Below are positions 1 through 8,783 of a stretch of 64,000 nucleotides of DNA, in pieces. The notes beneath the pieces were generated by a model. That model had not been told where the DNA came from and did no database searches. It saw nothing but the letters and a program-made list of their open reading frames with translations. The position numbers were made by a program, and so were the translations under genes. This stretch comes from Muribaculaceae bacterium (lineage in GTDB: Bacteria > Bacteroidota > Bacteroidia > Bacteroidales > Muribaculaceae): positions 276,677 to 340,676 of the forward strand of contig JAMPHP010000002.1 in assembly GCA_023663365.1 (NCBI GenBank), in the 5' to 3' direction. Numbering within the stretch: the stretch's first letter is position 1; each line of letters opens with the position of its first letter.

Positions 1-489
1 GAGGCGGTTCTGGAGGCGCTTGCGTGCCATGAAGATGCGGCTCTTGATGGTGCCGAGCGGCAGCTCCATCTTCTGAGCTATCTCGGTGTACTTATATCCG
101 GCAAGGAAAAGCGAGAATGGCTCGCGCAGGTCGGGCGAGAAAGTGGCAAGCACGCTGTGGATTTCGTGCGTCGACATAGCCCCTTCGGGAGTGTCGAGCC
201 CCGAGTCCTGCGACACGTTGAGCATATAGAGGTCCTCGCTCGTGTCCACCACCACAGCAGAGCGCACGTCGCGGCGGTACTTGTTTATGAATAGGTTGCG
301 CATGATGGTGAACATCCATCCCTTGAAGTTGACATTCTCCACATATTTATCCTGATTGTCGAGCGCCTTGAGGGTAGTATCCTGCAGCAGGTCGTAGGCA
401 TCGTCGCGGTTAGAGGTGAGGGTGTAGGCGAAGTTGAGCAGATTGCGTTGTATAGCGAGGAGCTTAGTCTGGAAAGTTTCTGATACCAT
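1..489 (-). CDS. ECF-type RNA polymerase sigma factor, 3' end cut by window edge
   Basis: This is a leftward gene read from an ATG at 489-487, open for 163 codons to the window edge, so its C-terminus is missing. The visible protein has a sigma-70 region 2 (DDAYDLLQDT near residues 25-35, then FKGWMFTIMRNLFINKYRR) and a region 4 helix-turn-helix (YKYTEIAQKMELPLGTIKSR near the end). It should direct RNA polymerase to a specific promoter set. It closely resembles the second sigma gene at 17752-18258, including the residues following DDAYDLLQDT. No anti-sigma gene is visible next to it, although the downstream side lies outside the window. Confidence 0.9.
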   Translation of the reverse strand, partial: MVSETFQTKLLAIQRNLLNFAYTLTSNRDDAYDLLQDTTLKALDNQDKYVENVNFKGWMFTIMRNLFINKYRRDVRSAVVVDTSEDLYMLNVSQDSGLDTPEGAMSTHEIHSVLATFSPDLREPFSLFLAGYKYTEIAQKMELPLGTIKSRIFMARKRLQNRL

Positions 490-694
490 AGGTCGGAGAG
501 ATTTGAGATTATATAATACAATATAATATTATGCTCTTACAACACCCTCAGAGGCCGTTTTTCTCTCAAGATTAGCTTTTTTTGTGCTTTTTTGCATTGT
601 GTTCATAGTCAATGGCAAAGCGAACAATATGCCGGCACGATTGTTTTATAGCATAGACACGACACACAAGAACTAAACTAAAACAGAAATAGTT

Positions 695-1276
695 ATGGAT
701 AAAAAAAGCATCAAAGGCACACGCACCGAACATAATCTTCTCGCATCCTTCGCCGGCGAAAGCCAGGCTCGCACACGCTACACTCTCTTCGCCGAGAAAG
801 CACGCGAGGAAGGCTACGAGCAGATAGCAGCCGTATTCCTCGAGACTGCCGAGCAGGAGCTAAGCCACGCACGCATGTTCTTCAACCTCCTCGAGGGTGG
901 CACCGTAGAAATCAAAGCGGGCTACCCCGCCGGCGTAGTGGCCGACACCAAGACCAACCTCGCCGAAGCCGCCGCCGGTGAGCGCGAGGAGTGGAGCGAC
1001 CTCTACGAGTCCTTCGCCAAGACAGCGCAGGAAGAGGGTTTCCCCCAGATTGCCAATACCTTCCGCCTCATCTCCGGCGTAGAGAAGATGCACGAGGCAC
1101 GCTACATCAAGCTCCTTGAGCGCCTCGAGACCGGCACAGAGTTCGAGCAGGCAGAGCCCGTAGAATGGTACTGCCGCCGCTGCGGTTTCACCATCACCGC
1201 CAAGGCAGCTCCCAAGCGTTGCCCCGTGTGCGGCATGGATCAGGGCTGGTTCGAGCGCAAAGCCAACAATTATTAA
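695..1276 (+). CDS. rbr: Rubrerythrin
   Basis: This 193-residue cytoplasmic non-haem iron protein should reduce hydrogen peroxide with electrons from ferredoxin or rubredoxin, protecting an anaerobe from oxidative stress. The N-terminal ferritin-like helices carry diiron ligand motifs (E22, E55-L-S-H58, a later E..H near H133). The C-terminal rubredoxin-like iron site has two Cys pairs, C160/C163 and C176/C179. The length is typical of the family. It stands alone, followed at once by a strong terminator at 1306-1344. The upstream 200 bases shared with the divergent sigma gene are AT-rich, but I see no convincing TAnnTTTG box for this gene. Confidence 0.97.
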   Translation: MDKKSIKGTRTEHNLLASFAGESQARTRYTLFAEKAREEGYEQIAAVFLETAEQELSHARMFFNLLEGGTVEIKAGYPAGVVADTKTNLAEAAAGEREEWSDLYESFAKTAQEEGFPQIANTFRLISGVEKMHEARYIKLLERLETGTEFEQAEPVEWYCRRCGFTITAKAAPKRCPVCGMDQGWFERKANNY

Positions 1277-1305
1277 ATACGAAACACTATGCCCAGCAGA
1301 GTCGC

Positions 1306-1344
1306 AAGCCACATTCCTCTCAGCGGGGGATGTGGCTTTTTTTT
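1306..1344 (+). terminator. Rho-independent terminator of rubrerythrin
   Basis: The arms AAGCCACAT (1306-1314) and ATGTGGCTT (1330-1338) pair perfectly over 9 bases and are followed by a run of T to 1344. Confidence 0.9.
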
Positions 1345-1432
1345 GCGATAGCTGCTATCGAATCTTTCACTCGCCGGAGCTGTGTCGTCAGTTTTTTATG
1401 GCCTTACTTTGCAGAAAAATTCAAAACACATT

Positions 1433-1636
1433 ATGACTACACCTTTGATTACATGGAGCATCATCACCGGCTTCTTCATCGCCGTGGTGATAGCGCGCCT
1501 CGCGAGGGCTGCCGTGCGCTGCTCCCGTGGCGAACATCGCATAGTGGAGATAGGCAGCGAGCGTGAAGAGATATTCCTGCCGGGCGACATCATCAGAATC
1601 GACGAGCACGACTATGACGACTTCGATGACCTCTGA
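1433..1636 (+). CDS. Small single-pass membrane protein of unknown function
   Basis: This 67-residue protein has one hydrophobic segment near the N-terminus (IITGFFIAVVIARLARAAV) and a short acidic tail ending DDFDDL. I recognise no family. An ATG at 1382 would give 17 more residues, but a promoter-like TTACTTTG lies at 1404-1411 inside that extension, so the ATG at 1433 is the better start. Its stop overlaps the start of the ThrE-type gene by 11 bases, so the two are probably translated from one mRNA and the small protein may work with the exporter. That role is inference only. Confidence 0.6.
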   Translation: MTTPLITWSIITGFFIAVVIARLARAAVRCSRGEHRIVEIGSEREEIFLPGDIIRIDEHDYDDFDDL

Positions 1637-2405
1637 AGCCCGCCCCGATCCCGCTGCACTCTGCCGATTTCTGAGCCGCTACTGCTCGCTCCTGCTCGGA
1701 TGCGGTGCCACCTGCATAAGGCTCGAGAAAAACGCTGCGCGCATAGCTCACGCCTACGGTATGGAGCTCGCCATCACCATCATGCCCCGCCACATACACC
1801 TCTCGGTGTGGCGCTCCGATGCCGAAAATGCCTGCACCGAAATCGCCTCGGCGGCGCACGTGCCCGTGAGCTTCGCCCTCAACACAGGCCTGAGTGAGCT
1901 GAGCTGGGCCGTGGCCGACGGCCGCATCGACTTCTCGGAGGCCACACGGCTCCTTCAGGATGCCGACTCCGCCAAGGCCGCCCCACGGCCTTGGGTACCG
2001 GTCGCGGTGGCGGCGGCAAATGCCTCGTTCTGCCGCCTGTTCGGAGGCGACGTCGCAGCCATGGCCGTGGTTGCAGCCGCGACATTGGCCGGATTCATCA
2101 CCAGGCAGCACATGCTCCGCCGTGGCATCGACTTGCGCATCACAGTGGCAGTCTGCGCCCTTGTGTCGGGCATCCTCGGCGCCACCTGCCTACTCTTCGG
2201 GCTCGGCGACACACCCGACGTGGCCATGGCCACCTGCGCCCTCTACCTCGTGCCGGGCATCCCCTTCCTCAACTCATTCACCGACCTCCTCTACCGTCAC
2301 TATATATGCGCCCTCTCGCGCTTTATCGATGCCATGGTGCTCACGGCATGTCTCTCGGCAGGGCTATGCACGGCCATGCTCCTGATGCAGGCCGGTATGT
2401 TTTGA
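1626..2405 (+). CDS. Threonine/serine exporter family, N-terminal half (ThrE/DUF1212)
   Basis: This protein has about 259 residues and begins with a soluble domain (LLLGCGATCIRLEKNAARIA, then IHLSVW and SFALNTGLSELSWAVADG) followed by about five membrane segments from residue 130. This is the usual layout of the ThrE/DUF1212 half of split threonine/serine exporters. The partner half follows at 2429. ATG codons at 1614 and 1626 are both possible; both overlap the small gene before it. Substrate export across the inner membrane is inferred from the family. The substrate itself cannot be read from the sequence. Confidence 0.85.
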   Translation: MTSEARPDPAALCRFLSRYCSLLLGCGATCIRLEKNAARIAHAYGMELAITIMPRHIHLSVWRSDAENACTEIASAAHVPVSFALNTGLSELSWAVADGRIDFSEATRLLQDADSAKAAPRPWVPVAVAAANASFCRLFGGDVAAMAVVAAATLAGFITRQHMLRRGIDLRITVAVCALVSGILGATCLLFGLGDTPDVAMATCALYLVPGIPFLNSFTDLLYRHYICALSRFIDAMVLTACLSAGLCTAMLLMQAGMF

Positions 2406-2428
2406 GACTCACCCTTATAACATTTTCT

Positions 2429-2917
2429 ATGACTATTATCGGAGAAATTCTGCACGACGGATTATTCGCAGCGATAGCAGCAATCGGCTTTGCCGCTATC
2501 AGCCGTCCTCCGGCCCGTACCTACATCTTCTGCGCTATCATTGCCGCTGCCGGCCACTCCTCCCGCATGGTGCTCATGGAGCCATCGGTGGCAGGCATAC
2601 ACATCACCGCCGCCACACTGGCGGCATCCACGCTCATAGGAGTGCTTGCCGTGCTCCTCTCGCCTGCGGCGCACACCCCCGCCGAGGCCTACCTCTTCCC
2701 GGCGCTGCTGCCCATGATTCCGGGCATCTACGCCTACCGCACCTTCGGCGCACTGGCCCTCTACACGCTCCACGCCACAGAAGCGTCGGCGGAGCACTAC
2801 TTCTTCACCTTTGTCAGCAACGGCCTCACCTGCACCGCCATCCTGCTCTGCATGGCAATCGGAGCCACCCTGCCTATTTTTGCCCTCAAAAAAGTATCAT
2901 TTCAGGCCACTCGATAG
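2429..2917 (+). CDS. Threonine/serine exporter family, C-terminal half (ThrE_2/DUF3815)
   Basis: This 162-residue protein is almost wholly hydrophobic with about five membrane segments. It carries the family hallmark FPALLPMIPGIYAYRT near residues 90-105. It is the second half of a two-gene ThrE-type exporter and starts 23 bases after the first half stops. In many Bacteroidetes the two halves are separate genes, so this is not a frameshift. A longer frame from 1991 is a shadow of the upstream gene. The coding sequence ends just before the promoter of the LysR gene. Confidence 0.85.
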   Translation: MTIIGEILHDGLFAAIAAIGFAAISRPPARTYIFCAIIAAAGHSSRMVLMEPSVAGIHITAATLAASTLIGVLAVLLSPAAHTPAEAYLFPALLPMIPGIYAYRTFGALALYTLHATEASAEHYFFTFVSNGLTCTAILLCMAIGATLPIFALKKVSFQATR

Positions 2918-2929
2918 CCGGAGAATAGC

Positions 2930-2937
2930 TAACTTTG
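2930..2937 (+). promoter_or_regulatory. Bacteroidetes -7 box for the LysR gene
   Basis: TAACTTTG fits TAnnTTTG exactly and ends 7 bases before the ATG at 2945, so the mRNA would have almost no leader. No clear -33 TTG is seen. Confidence 0.7.
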
Positions 2938-2944
2938 CAGCATA

Positions 2945-3844
2945 ATGGAACTTCGCCAACTAAGATACTTCGCTAAAGTGGCCGAGACGCTCAACTTCTC
3001 CGAGGCCGCCAAAGCCCTGTGCGTCACGCAAAGCACCCTCTCGCAGCAGGTAAAGCAGCTCGAGACTGAGCTCGGCACCGAGCTCCTCATCCGCACAAGC
3101 CACAGCGTGAGCCTCACCGAAGCCGGCAGCGAGCTCCTGCCCGCGGCCATACAGACACTGCGCGACGCCGAGCTCTGCGCCGTGAAAATCAACGACCTCA
3201 ACAAGCTCTCGGCAGGCACACTCTCTATCGGCGTGACCTACTCCTTCAGCCCCATCCTCACCGAGACGCTGATCTCATTCATGCGCCTCTACCCAAGGAT
3301 AAAGCTCAACATCTACTACAAGCCCATGGCCGAGCTCATGGACCTCCTGCGCGAGCGTGTGGTCGACTTCGTGCTCGCTTTCCGCCCGACAAGGGCCGTC
3401 GAGGGCGTGGAGTCGCACATCCTCTTCCAGAACCATCTCGCCGTCATCGTGGGCGAGCATCACCCGTTGGCTGCCAAGGCATCGATAAGCCTCGACGAGC
3501 TCGCAGCCTACGACCTGGCACTCCCCTCGCCCGGCCTACAGGCCCGCAATGCCTTCGACAGGCTGCTCTCGCCACACCGCCAATTCCGCGTGCGCATAGA
3601 GCTCAACGAAGTCAACATCCTCCTCAAGCTCATCCGTAGCACCATGCTCGCATCTGTCCTATCTGAGGCAACCATCCACAACGAGAAAGGCGTCAAGGCA
3701 ATACGCATCGACCTGCCCGACAACGAGATGGACGGATGCGTGCACACACTCCGAAACGCCTACCGGAAGCGCTCCATGCAGGAGTTCATCCGTATGCTCG
3801 GCGAGTCGCTTGCCGTGCGGGAGCGCCGTAACGCCTGGATTTAA
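2945..3844 (+). CDS. LysR-family transcriptional regulator
   Basis: This 299-residue protein has an N-terminal winged helix-turn-helix (residues 1-60, with FSEAAKALCVTQSTLSQQVK) and a periplasmic-binding-like effector domain (about 90-290, opening GTLSIGVTYSF). The family binds DNA as a tetramer and switches on a co-inducer. No divergent target gene is present, which is unusual for LysR. The candidate targets are the exporter genes before it or the esterase 26 bases after it. It lacks the Cys pair expected of an OxyR peroxide sensor, so that specific role is not supported. Confidence 0.93.
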   Translation: MELRQLRYFAKVAETLNFSEAAKALCVTQSTLSQQVKQLETELGTELLIRTSHSVSLTEAGSELLPAAIQTLRDAELCAVKINDLNKLSAGTLSIGVTYSFSPILTETLISFMRLYPRIKLNIYYKPMAELMDLLRERVVDFVLAFRPTRAVEGVESHILFQNHLAVIVGEHHPLAAKASISLDELAAYDLALPSPGLQARNAFDRLLSPHRQFRVRIELNEVNILLKLIRSTMLASVLSEATIHNEKGVKAIRIDLPDNEMDGCVHTLRNAYRKRSMQEFIRMLGESLAVRERRNAWI

Positions 3845-3870
3845 CACCCTACACCATAAACCATACACCA

Positions 3871-4557
3871 ATGAAATCACTGATCACAATTATCATCGCA
3901 ATCATCGCATGCCTGCCCGCTACCGCCGCCAAAGGCGACTGGGCACAGTTCGCACGCTACGCCGCTGCAAACGACTCGGTCCGCGCCGCCGCAAACGACG
4001 GCCGCCGCGTGGTGTTCCTCGGCAACTCCATCACCGACAACTGGGCCAAAATGCGACCCTTCTTCGCCGACAACGGCTTCATCGGCCGAGGCATCTCGGG
4101 CCAGACCACATATCAGTTCCTTGTGCGCTTCCGCTCCGATGTCGTCGACCTTAAGCCTGCCGTGGTAGTAATCAACGGTGGCACCAACGACGTGGCCGAG
4201 AACACCCACGACTTCGACATCGAGCGCACCATGGACAACATCAAGAGCATGGTCGAGATAGCCCGCGCAAACGGCATCAAAGTGATCCTCACCTCCGTGC
4301 TACCCGCAGCAGGATTCCGATGGAACCCCGCAATCACCGACGCGCCCGAGCGCATCGCCGCACTCAACGCCGCCATAGCCGCCTACGCCGTGGAGAGCGG
4401 CCTGCACTTCGTGAACTATCACCCCGCACTGCTCGCCCCCGACGCCCGCTCACTCAACCCCGCCTTCGCAAACGACGGCGTGCACCCCACCGCCGACGGC
4501 TATGAAGTGATGGAAGCCATAATCCTGCCCGTTGTCAAAAAAGTGCTCGACGAATAA
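3871..4557 (+). CDS. Secreted SGNH/GDSL-family esterase
   Basis: This 228-residue protein has a signal peptide (about residues 1-19, ending PATAA). It shows the four SGNH blocks: GNSIT with the nucleophile Ser, the Gly block around GRGISGQT, GGTNDV with the Asn, and DGVHPT with the catalytic Asp and His. The size is normal for acetyl-esterase-like or lysophospholipase-like members acting on carbohydrate esters in the periplasm. The real substrate is unknown. It lies 26 bases after the LysR gene and ends at a terminator, so the two may form one unit. Confidence 0.92.
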   Translation: MKSLITIIIAIIACLPATAAKGDWAQFARYAAANDSVRAAANDGRRVVFLGNSITDNWAKMRPFFADNGFIGRGISGQTTYQFLVRFRSDVVDLKPAVVVINGGTNDVAENTHDFDIERTMDNIKSMVEIARANGIKVILTSVLPAAGFRWNPAITDAPERIAALNAAIAAYAVESGLHFVNYHPALLAPDARSLNPAFANDGVHPTADGYEVMEAIILPVVKKVLDE

Positions 4558-4580
4558 GTCCCGAACTCCATACATCCGGA

Positions 4581-4608
4581 AGCCCTGCCCCGCCGCAGGG
4601 CTTTTTTT
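4581..4608 (+). terminator. Rho-independent terminator
   Basis: AGCCCTG (4581-4587) pairs with CAGGGCT (4596-4602), followed by seven T. It ends the esterase unit. Confidence 0.9.
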
Positions 4609-4643
4609 ATGCGACGTTTGCAAATATTAATCTATAATTAACA

Positions 4644-4690
4644 TATTTTAGTAATTGGGGGGGTATTTTGGGAGCTTATACTTACCTTTG
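4644..4690 (+). promoter_or_regulatory. Promoter of the starch genes with a G7 tract
   Basis: The -7 box TACCTTTG is at 4683-4690. Nineteen bases upstream, where TTG would be expected, sits a run of seven G (4657-4663). It is preceded by TATTTT (4644-4649) and AATT. The same arrangement occurs at 8784-8835. The leader to the amylase ATG is about 70 bases. Confidence 0.7.
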
Positions 4691-4767
4691 CAAGGTGATT
4701 CGCGCATGCCCCGCATGCTTTCGTAACCTACTTATATCATCCAATCATCATCTTACTTAGAATTACT

Positions 4768-6636
4768 ATGAAAAAATTGACAATCAAGGCGATTACACTT
4801 TTAGCCTTATTGTTTGGCTGCCTTGCCACACCAAGTGCATCGGCACAGAACTATGCCTGGCCCGCCTCCTGGGAAGGAGTCATGCTACAGGGCTTCTACT
4901 GGGATTCGTACTCCGACACCAAGTGGACCAACCTCACCGCTCAGGCCGATGAGCTCAGCCAATACTTCCGCCTCATCTGGGTGCCCAACTCGGGTAAAGC
5001 AGGCAGCGGACAGCAGATGGGCTACATGCCTCAGTACTGGTTCACCAACCACAACTCATCATTCGGCACCGAAGCGCAGCTGCGCACAATGATAGCCACA
5101 TACAAGGCAAAAGGCACCGGCATCATCGCCGATGTCGTGATCAACCACCGCAACGGCGTGACAAGCTGGGCCGACTTCCCCACCGAAGAGTGGAACGGCC
5201 GCACATGGCACATAGGCCTCGACGGCATCTGCCGCAACGACAATATGGCAGGCTCGGGCCATGGTACCCCCACCGGTGCATACGACACAGGAGAGTCGTT
5301 CGACGGCTGCCGCGACCTCGACCACACCAATGCAAACGTTCAGGACAACTGCAAGAACTACTGCAAATTTCTCCTCGACGACCTCGGATACGCCGGTTTC
5401 CGCCTCGACATGGTGAAAGGCTATGCCGGTCGATTTACCAAAATATACAACGAATACAGCAAGCCCACCTACTGCGTGGGTGAATACTGGGATGGCAGCT
5501 ACGATGCCGTGAAAGCGTGGATCGATGCCACCGGCAAGCAGTCGGCTGCTTTCGACTTCCCCTTCAAGTACGCCGTCAACGAAGCCTTCAGCAGCGGCGA
5601 CATGACAAAACTCGTGTGGATGGCAGGCTACACCACACCCCAACCCGCCGGCATGATTCACTACGGCTACCAGCAGTACGCCGTCACATTCCTCGACAAT
5701 CACGACACCTACCGCGACGATTGGAACAAATTCAATGGCAACGTAGTAGCGGCCAACGCCTTTATGCTTTGCTCGCCCGGAGCTCCTTGTGTATTCCTCC
5801 CTCACTACAAGCAGTACAAAACCGAAATTCAGCGCCTTATCAACATCCGCAACTCCGTAGGTGTCAGCAACACAAGTGCCGTGAACGTGCTTAAATCGGA
5901 AAGCAGTTGCCACATGGCCGAAGTCACCGGCTCAAAAGGCAAACTTGTGGTGAAAATCGGACCCGCAATGGTTTCGCCCTCAGGATACTCCGACTCCGAC
6001 ATCGTAGCCTCAGGCAACGACTACTGCATCTGGACAAAGACAAAAATCGAAGGTGGAAACGGAAACAACGGCGACGACACCCCCGTGGTCGGCGGCAATG
6101 CTCCCGACAAGCTCTACCTTATGGGCAACATCCCGCAGGGTGCATGGAAAACAAACGCAGGCATAGCGATGACTAAGGACGGCGATAAATACATCGCAAA
6201 ATGCGTCACTATCGAAGATGCCGGCGAAGGCAAAAACCTCGGTTTCTTCTCCTTCGTCACAGCTCTCGGCTCTACCGGTGACAGCTCCGAGTGGGATGCC
6301 GTGATCAACAGCAGCGACCGCTACGGCGCCATATCGAAAGATGCCCCCGTGAGCGTGGGCGGAAGCGCCGAGCTCAAAGCGTTCTATGCCGGCGCGGATG
6401 CATCTTCGGCATATTCATGGGCTATCGAACCCGGCACATACGACATCACCGCCGATTTTGCCGACATGAAAATAAGCGTGACCAAGCCCGAGACAGGTAT
6501 CGAAAACATCGACCTCTCAATGCCCGATGTAGAGCCCGTCTACTACACGCCGCAAGGCATCCGCGTCGAAAGCCCCGTATCAGGCCTCTACATCGTAGTT
6601 CGCGGAACAAAAGTCACCAAAGAATATATCCGCTGA
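4768..6636 (+). CDS. Secreted GH13 alpha-amylase with C-terminal binding module and sorting-type tail
   Basis: This 622-residue protein has a signal peptide (about 1-26, ending ASA). The GH13 barrel follows with all catalytic regions: ADVVINH (121-127), FRLDM with nucleophile D214, GEYWD with acid/base E239, and FLDNHD with D323. After the catalytic part a Gly/Asn linker (about 420-430) leads to a module opening DKLYLMGNI (about 437-575), also found in the next gene and resembling SusE/SusF-type starch-binding domains. The last 36 residues (YYTPQGIRVE ... GLYIVVRG, ending YIR) resemble a type IX secretion tail. It should hydrolyse starch alpha-1,4 bonds outside the cell or on its surface. No SusC/SusD pair is nearby. 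Confidence 0.95.
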   Translation: MKKLTIKAITLLALLFGCLATPSASAQNYAWPASWEGVMLQGFYWDSYSDTKWTNLTAQADELSQYFRLIWVPNSGKAGSGQQMGYMPQYWFTNHNSSFGTEAQLRTMIATYKAKGTGIIADVVINHRNGVTSWADFPTEEWNGRTWHIGLDGICRNDNMAGSGHGTPTGAYDTGESFDGCRDLDHTNANVQDNCKNYCKFLLDDLGYAGFRLDMVKGYAGRFTKIYNEYSKPTYCVGEYWDGSYDAVKAWIDATGKQSAAFDFPFKYAVNEAFSSGDMTKLVWMAGYTTPQPAGMIHYGYQQYAVTFLDNHDTYRDDWNKFNGNVVAANAFMLCSPGAPCVFLPHYKQYKTEIQRLINIRNSVGVSNTSAVNVLKSESSCHMAEVTGSKGKLVVKIGPAMVSPSGYSDSDIVASGNDYCIWTKTKIEGGNGNNGDDTPVVGGNAPDKLYLMGNIPQGAWKTNAGIAMTKDGDKYIAKCVTIEDAGEGKNLGFFSFVTALGSTGDSSEWDAVINSSDRYGAISKDAPVSVGGSAELKAFYAGADASSAYSWAIEPGTYDITADFADMKISVTKPETGIENIDLSMPDVEPVYYTPQGIRVESPVSGLYIVVRGTKVTKEYIR

Positions 6637-6671
6637 CACTCCACCGATAACAAACCTATCATATAAATCAC

Positions 6672-8660
6672 ATGAACAAAAAAATCATCCTCACATTGGC
6701 GTGCCTGCTGAGCTGCTTAGGCTTCAGTGCTATGGCAGAGGCCACCACTGTGTATCTCCTCAAATCAAGTGCCTGGGCCACCACCAAAATATACGCCTGG
6801 AAACCAAACAACGCAGGCGAACTTTGGTCCTGGGACAGCTCCAAGACAATGACCGAGACCGTGAGCATCGACGGCATCGACTACCTCAAATATACGTTCG
6901 ACGGCGAGTATGACTCGCTCAACGTGATATTCCGCAGCAACAGCGAGCAGACCGTCGACATCGAGGGTGTGACTCCCGGCGAGACCTTCTTCAAGCGCCT
7001 TACGACAAAAGATTCTCAAGGTCACTACAAGTATGAAATCATCAATCCCTACGTTCTCACAGCACCCTCGATAAGTGCAGACGGCAACACCGTGACCATC
7101 ACTGCCTCAGCCGACGGAGGTCAGGTATACTACACCATCGACGGCAGCGAGCCCGACAATACATCCACTCTCTATACCGCCCCCTTCGAGCTCGCAGCCG
7201 ACGCCACGGTGAGAGCCATCCAGATGAAAGAGGTGGCAAAGTCGGATATCGTGGATTTTGATTTTACTTGGACCTTCATCGCTCCCGCACTCGGCAAGCA
7301 GTATGCCCTCTACGTGGGCACCGGTGCCGACCCTGTGGAAATCTGCGCCACAGATCAGGACTACCTGCCTGTGGAAGGCGGAGCTAAAGCCGCAGGGCAG
7401 CCCGATGTCCTCTACCTCGTAGGCAACATTGTAGATCACAGCTGGGAGATGAACTATGAGTTCAAAGCCACACGCTACGGCAAGTGCTTCGTATTCGAGA
7501 ATGTAGAGCTTAAAAACGGCACCAAAACAGATGCCTACTTCTCCTTTACCACCAAACTTGGCGCAAACTGGGATGCAGTCAACACCGGCGACCGATATGG
7601 TGCCGAATCGAATGACGCCCCGCTGAGTCAAGATGCGCCACTGAATATCAAGAAATTCACTGCAAATGGAACAGCCAGCGGTGCCTGTGCATGGAAAGTC
7701 GATGCCGGCACATACCGCATCGTGGTAAACTTTGAGAAAAACACCGTGCTCCTCACACAGAAGGAAGGCCCCCAATGGCAACCTATGACCGCTACCGATG
7801 CAGAAGCCGACATGATGTCAGCTGCCGCCGGCGTACTTTACCGCGCCGAGCTCGAGGGCAATCTCTCGGTTGCGTTCAAGGAAGGCGACACATGCGTCGA
7901 AGCCGGCAAGATTGAAGCCGGAGCATCCTATGTCTATCACGACGGCAAGTGGGAAGTACTCGCACCGGTGGCCGTCGGTCTTGCAGGCGACGACAAAGGC
8001 GTGCTCACCTCCGACACCCGACTTGTCTGCTCCCCGGGCACAGAGACTGCCATGTACTTCGACGGCGAATGGCTCGACATCGTCGACGGCAGCGCCTCAA
8101 TCGCCATGCTCAACGCCGACGACAACGCTTTGGCCGAATTGAAGTGGGAAGCCACAAATGCGCAGGGCATCACTTTCTACGGCTCCCACAGCCTCATCAA
8201 CCACACCGAAGCTATGGAAGAGGTGCGTGTCTACGCCCGCGTTCCCAAAGCATGGACATCGGTGAGCTACACCATCGTATCCGACGTCAACCCCGACCAC
8301 ACCGACTCGGGCATCGTTGACCAGCCCGAAGGCCACTACTTCTACTTTGTGGTGCCCGCACACCTCTACCACTCCACACTCACATTCAGCAATACCGGCG
8401 CACCGGCTGCCGCTCACGCACGCATCGCCGCCGAAGAGACACGCACATATCAGCTCGCCGGCAAGACAATGTACTTCGACCACGAAGGCGACCACTGGGA
8501 CGACCACACCTACGGCAACGTTTCCACCGGCATTGACACTATCGAAGCCGAGCAGGCTCCCGCAGTGTTCTACAACCTGCAGGGTATGCCGGTCGAAAAG
8601 CCCGGCACAGGCATCTACATCATGCGTCGCGGTGCTGAGGTGACGAAAATAGTACGTTAA
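6672..8660 (+). CDS. Secreted multidomain starch-binding protein
   Basis: This 662-residue protein has a signal peptide (about 1-22). A CBM26-like module follows (about 25-120; TTVYLLKSSAWATTKIYAW), then a chitobiase-C-terminal-like fold (about 131-200; VYYTIDGSEPDN), then the LYLVGN module shared with the amylase (about 245-375). A 220-residue part I do not recognise comes next, and the tail (FYNLQGMPVE ... GIYIMRRG, ending KIVR) matches the amylase tail. No catalytic motif is visible, so binding or scaffolding of starch is the likely role. It lies 35 bases after the amylase gene with no promoter between, and the pair ends at a terminator. Confidence 0.85.
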   Translation: MNKKIILTLACLLSCLGFSAMAEATTVYLLKSSAWATTKIYAWKPNNAGELWSWDSSKTMTETVSIDGIDYLKYTFDGEYDSLNVIFRSNSEQTVDIEGVTPGETFFKRLTTKDSQGHYKYEIINPYVLTAPSISADGNTVTITASADGGQVYYTIDGSEPDNTSTLYTAPFELAADATVRAIQMKEVAKSDIVDFDFTWTFIAPALGKQYALYVGTGADPVEICATDQDYLPVEGGAKAAGQPDVLYLVGNIVDHSWEMNYEFKATRYGKCFVFENVELKNGTKTDAYFSFTTKLGANWDAVNTGDRYGAESNDAPLSQDAPLNIKKFTANGTASGACAWKVDAGTYRIVVNFEKNTVLLTQKEGPQWQPMTATDAEADMMSAAAGVLYRAELEGNLSVAFKEGDTCVEAGKIEAGASYVYHDGKWEVLAPVAVGLAGDDKGVLTSDTRLVCSPGTETAMYFDGEWLDIVDGSASIAMLNADDNALAELKWEATNAQGITFYGSHSLINHTEAMEEVRVYARVPKAWTSVSYTIVSDVNPDHTDSGIVDQPEGHYFYFVVPAHLYHSTLTFSNTGAPAAAHARIAAEETRTYQLAGKTMYFDHEGDHWDDHTYGNVSTGIDTIEAEQAPAVFYNLQGMPVEKPGTGIYIMRRGAEVTKIVR

Positions 8661-8728
8661 GTTAAGAATCGATTAATCGAAAGTGTTAAGTATGATGAAC
8701 TCGTAAAGAAATAATCCTATTTAACGGA

Positions 8729-8764
8729 AACGAGGGTCCGTCGCGGTGACGAACCCTCGTTTTT
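8729..8764 (+). terminator. Rho-independent terminator of the starch operon
   Basis: AACGAGGGT (8729-8737) pairs with ACCCTCGTT (8753-8761), with an inner CGTC/GACG stem, followed by T residues. Confidence 0.9.
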
Positions 8765-8783
8765 CACAACTTGCTTATTTATG

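Noticed and set aside
1626..2917. Two exporter halves as a frameshifted single gene
   Set aside because: The split into ThrE and ThrE_2 genes is the normal form in many Bacteroidetes, and each half has its own start.
2945..3844. OxyR, suggested by the nearby rubrerythrin
   Set aside because: The protein lacks the Cys pair needed for peroxide sensing and is separated from rubrerythrin by a terminator and three other genes.
4768..8660. A complete Sus-type starch utilisation locus
   Set aside because: There is no SusC/SusD pair, no outer-membrane receptor and no SusR-like regulator beside the amylase genes.
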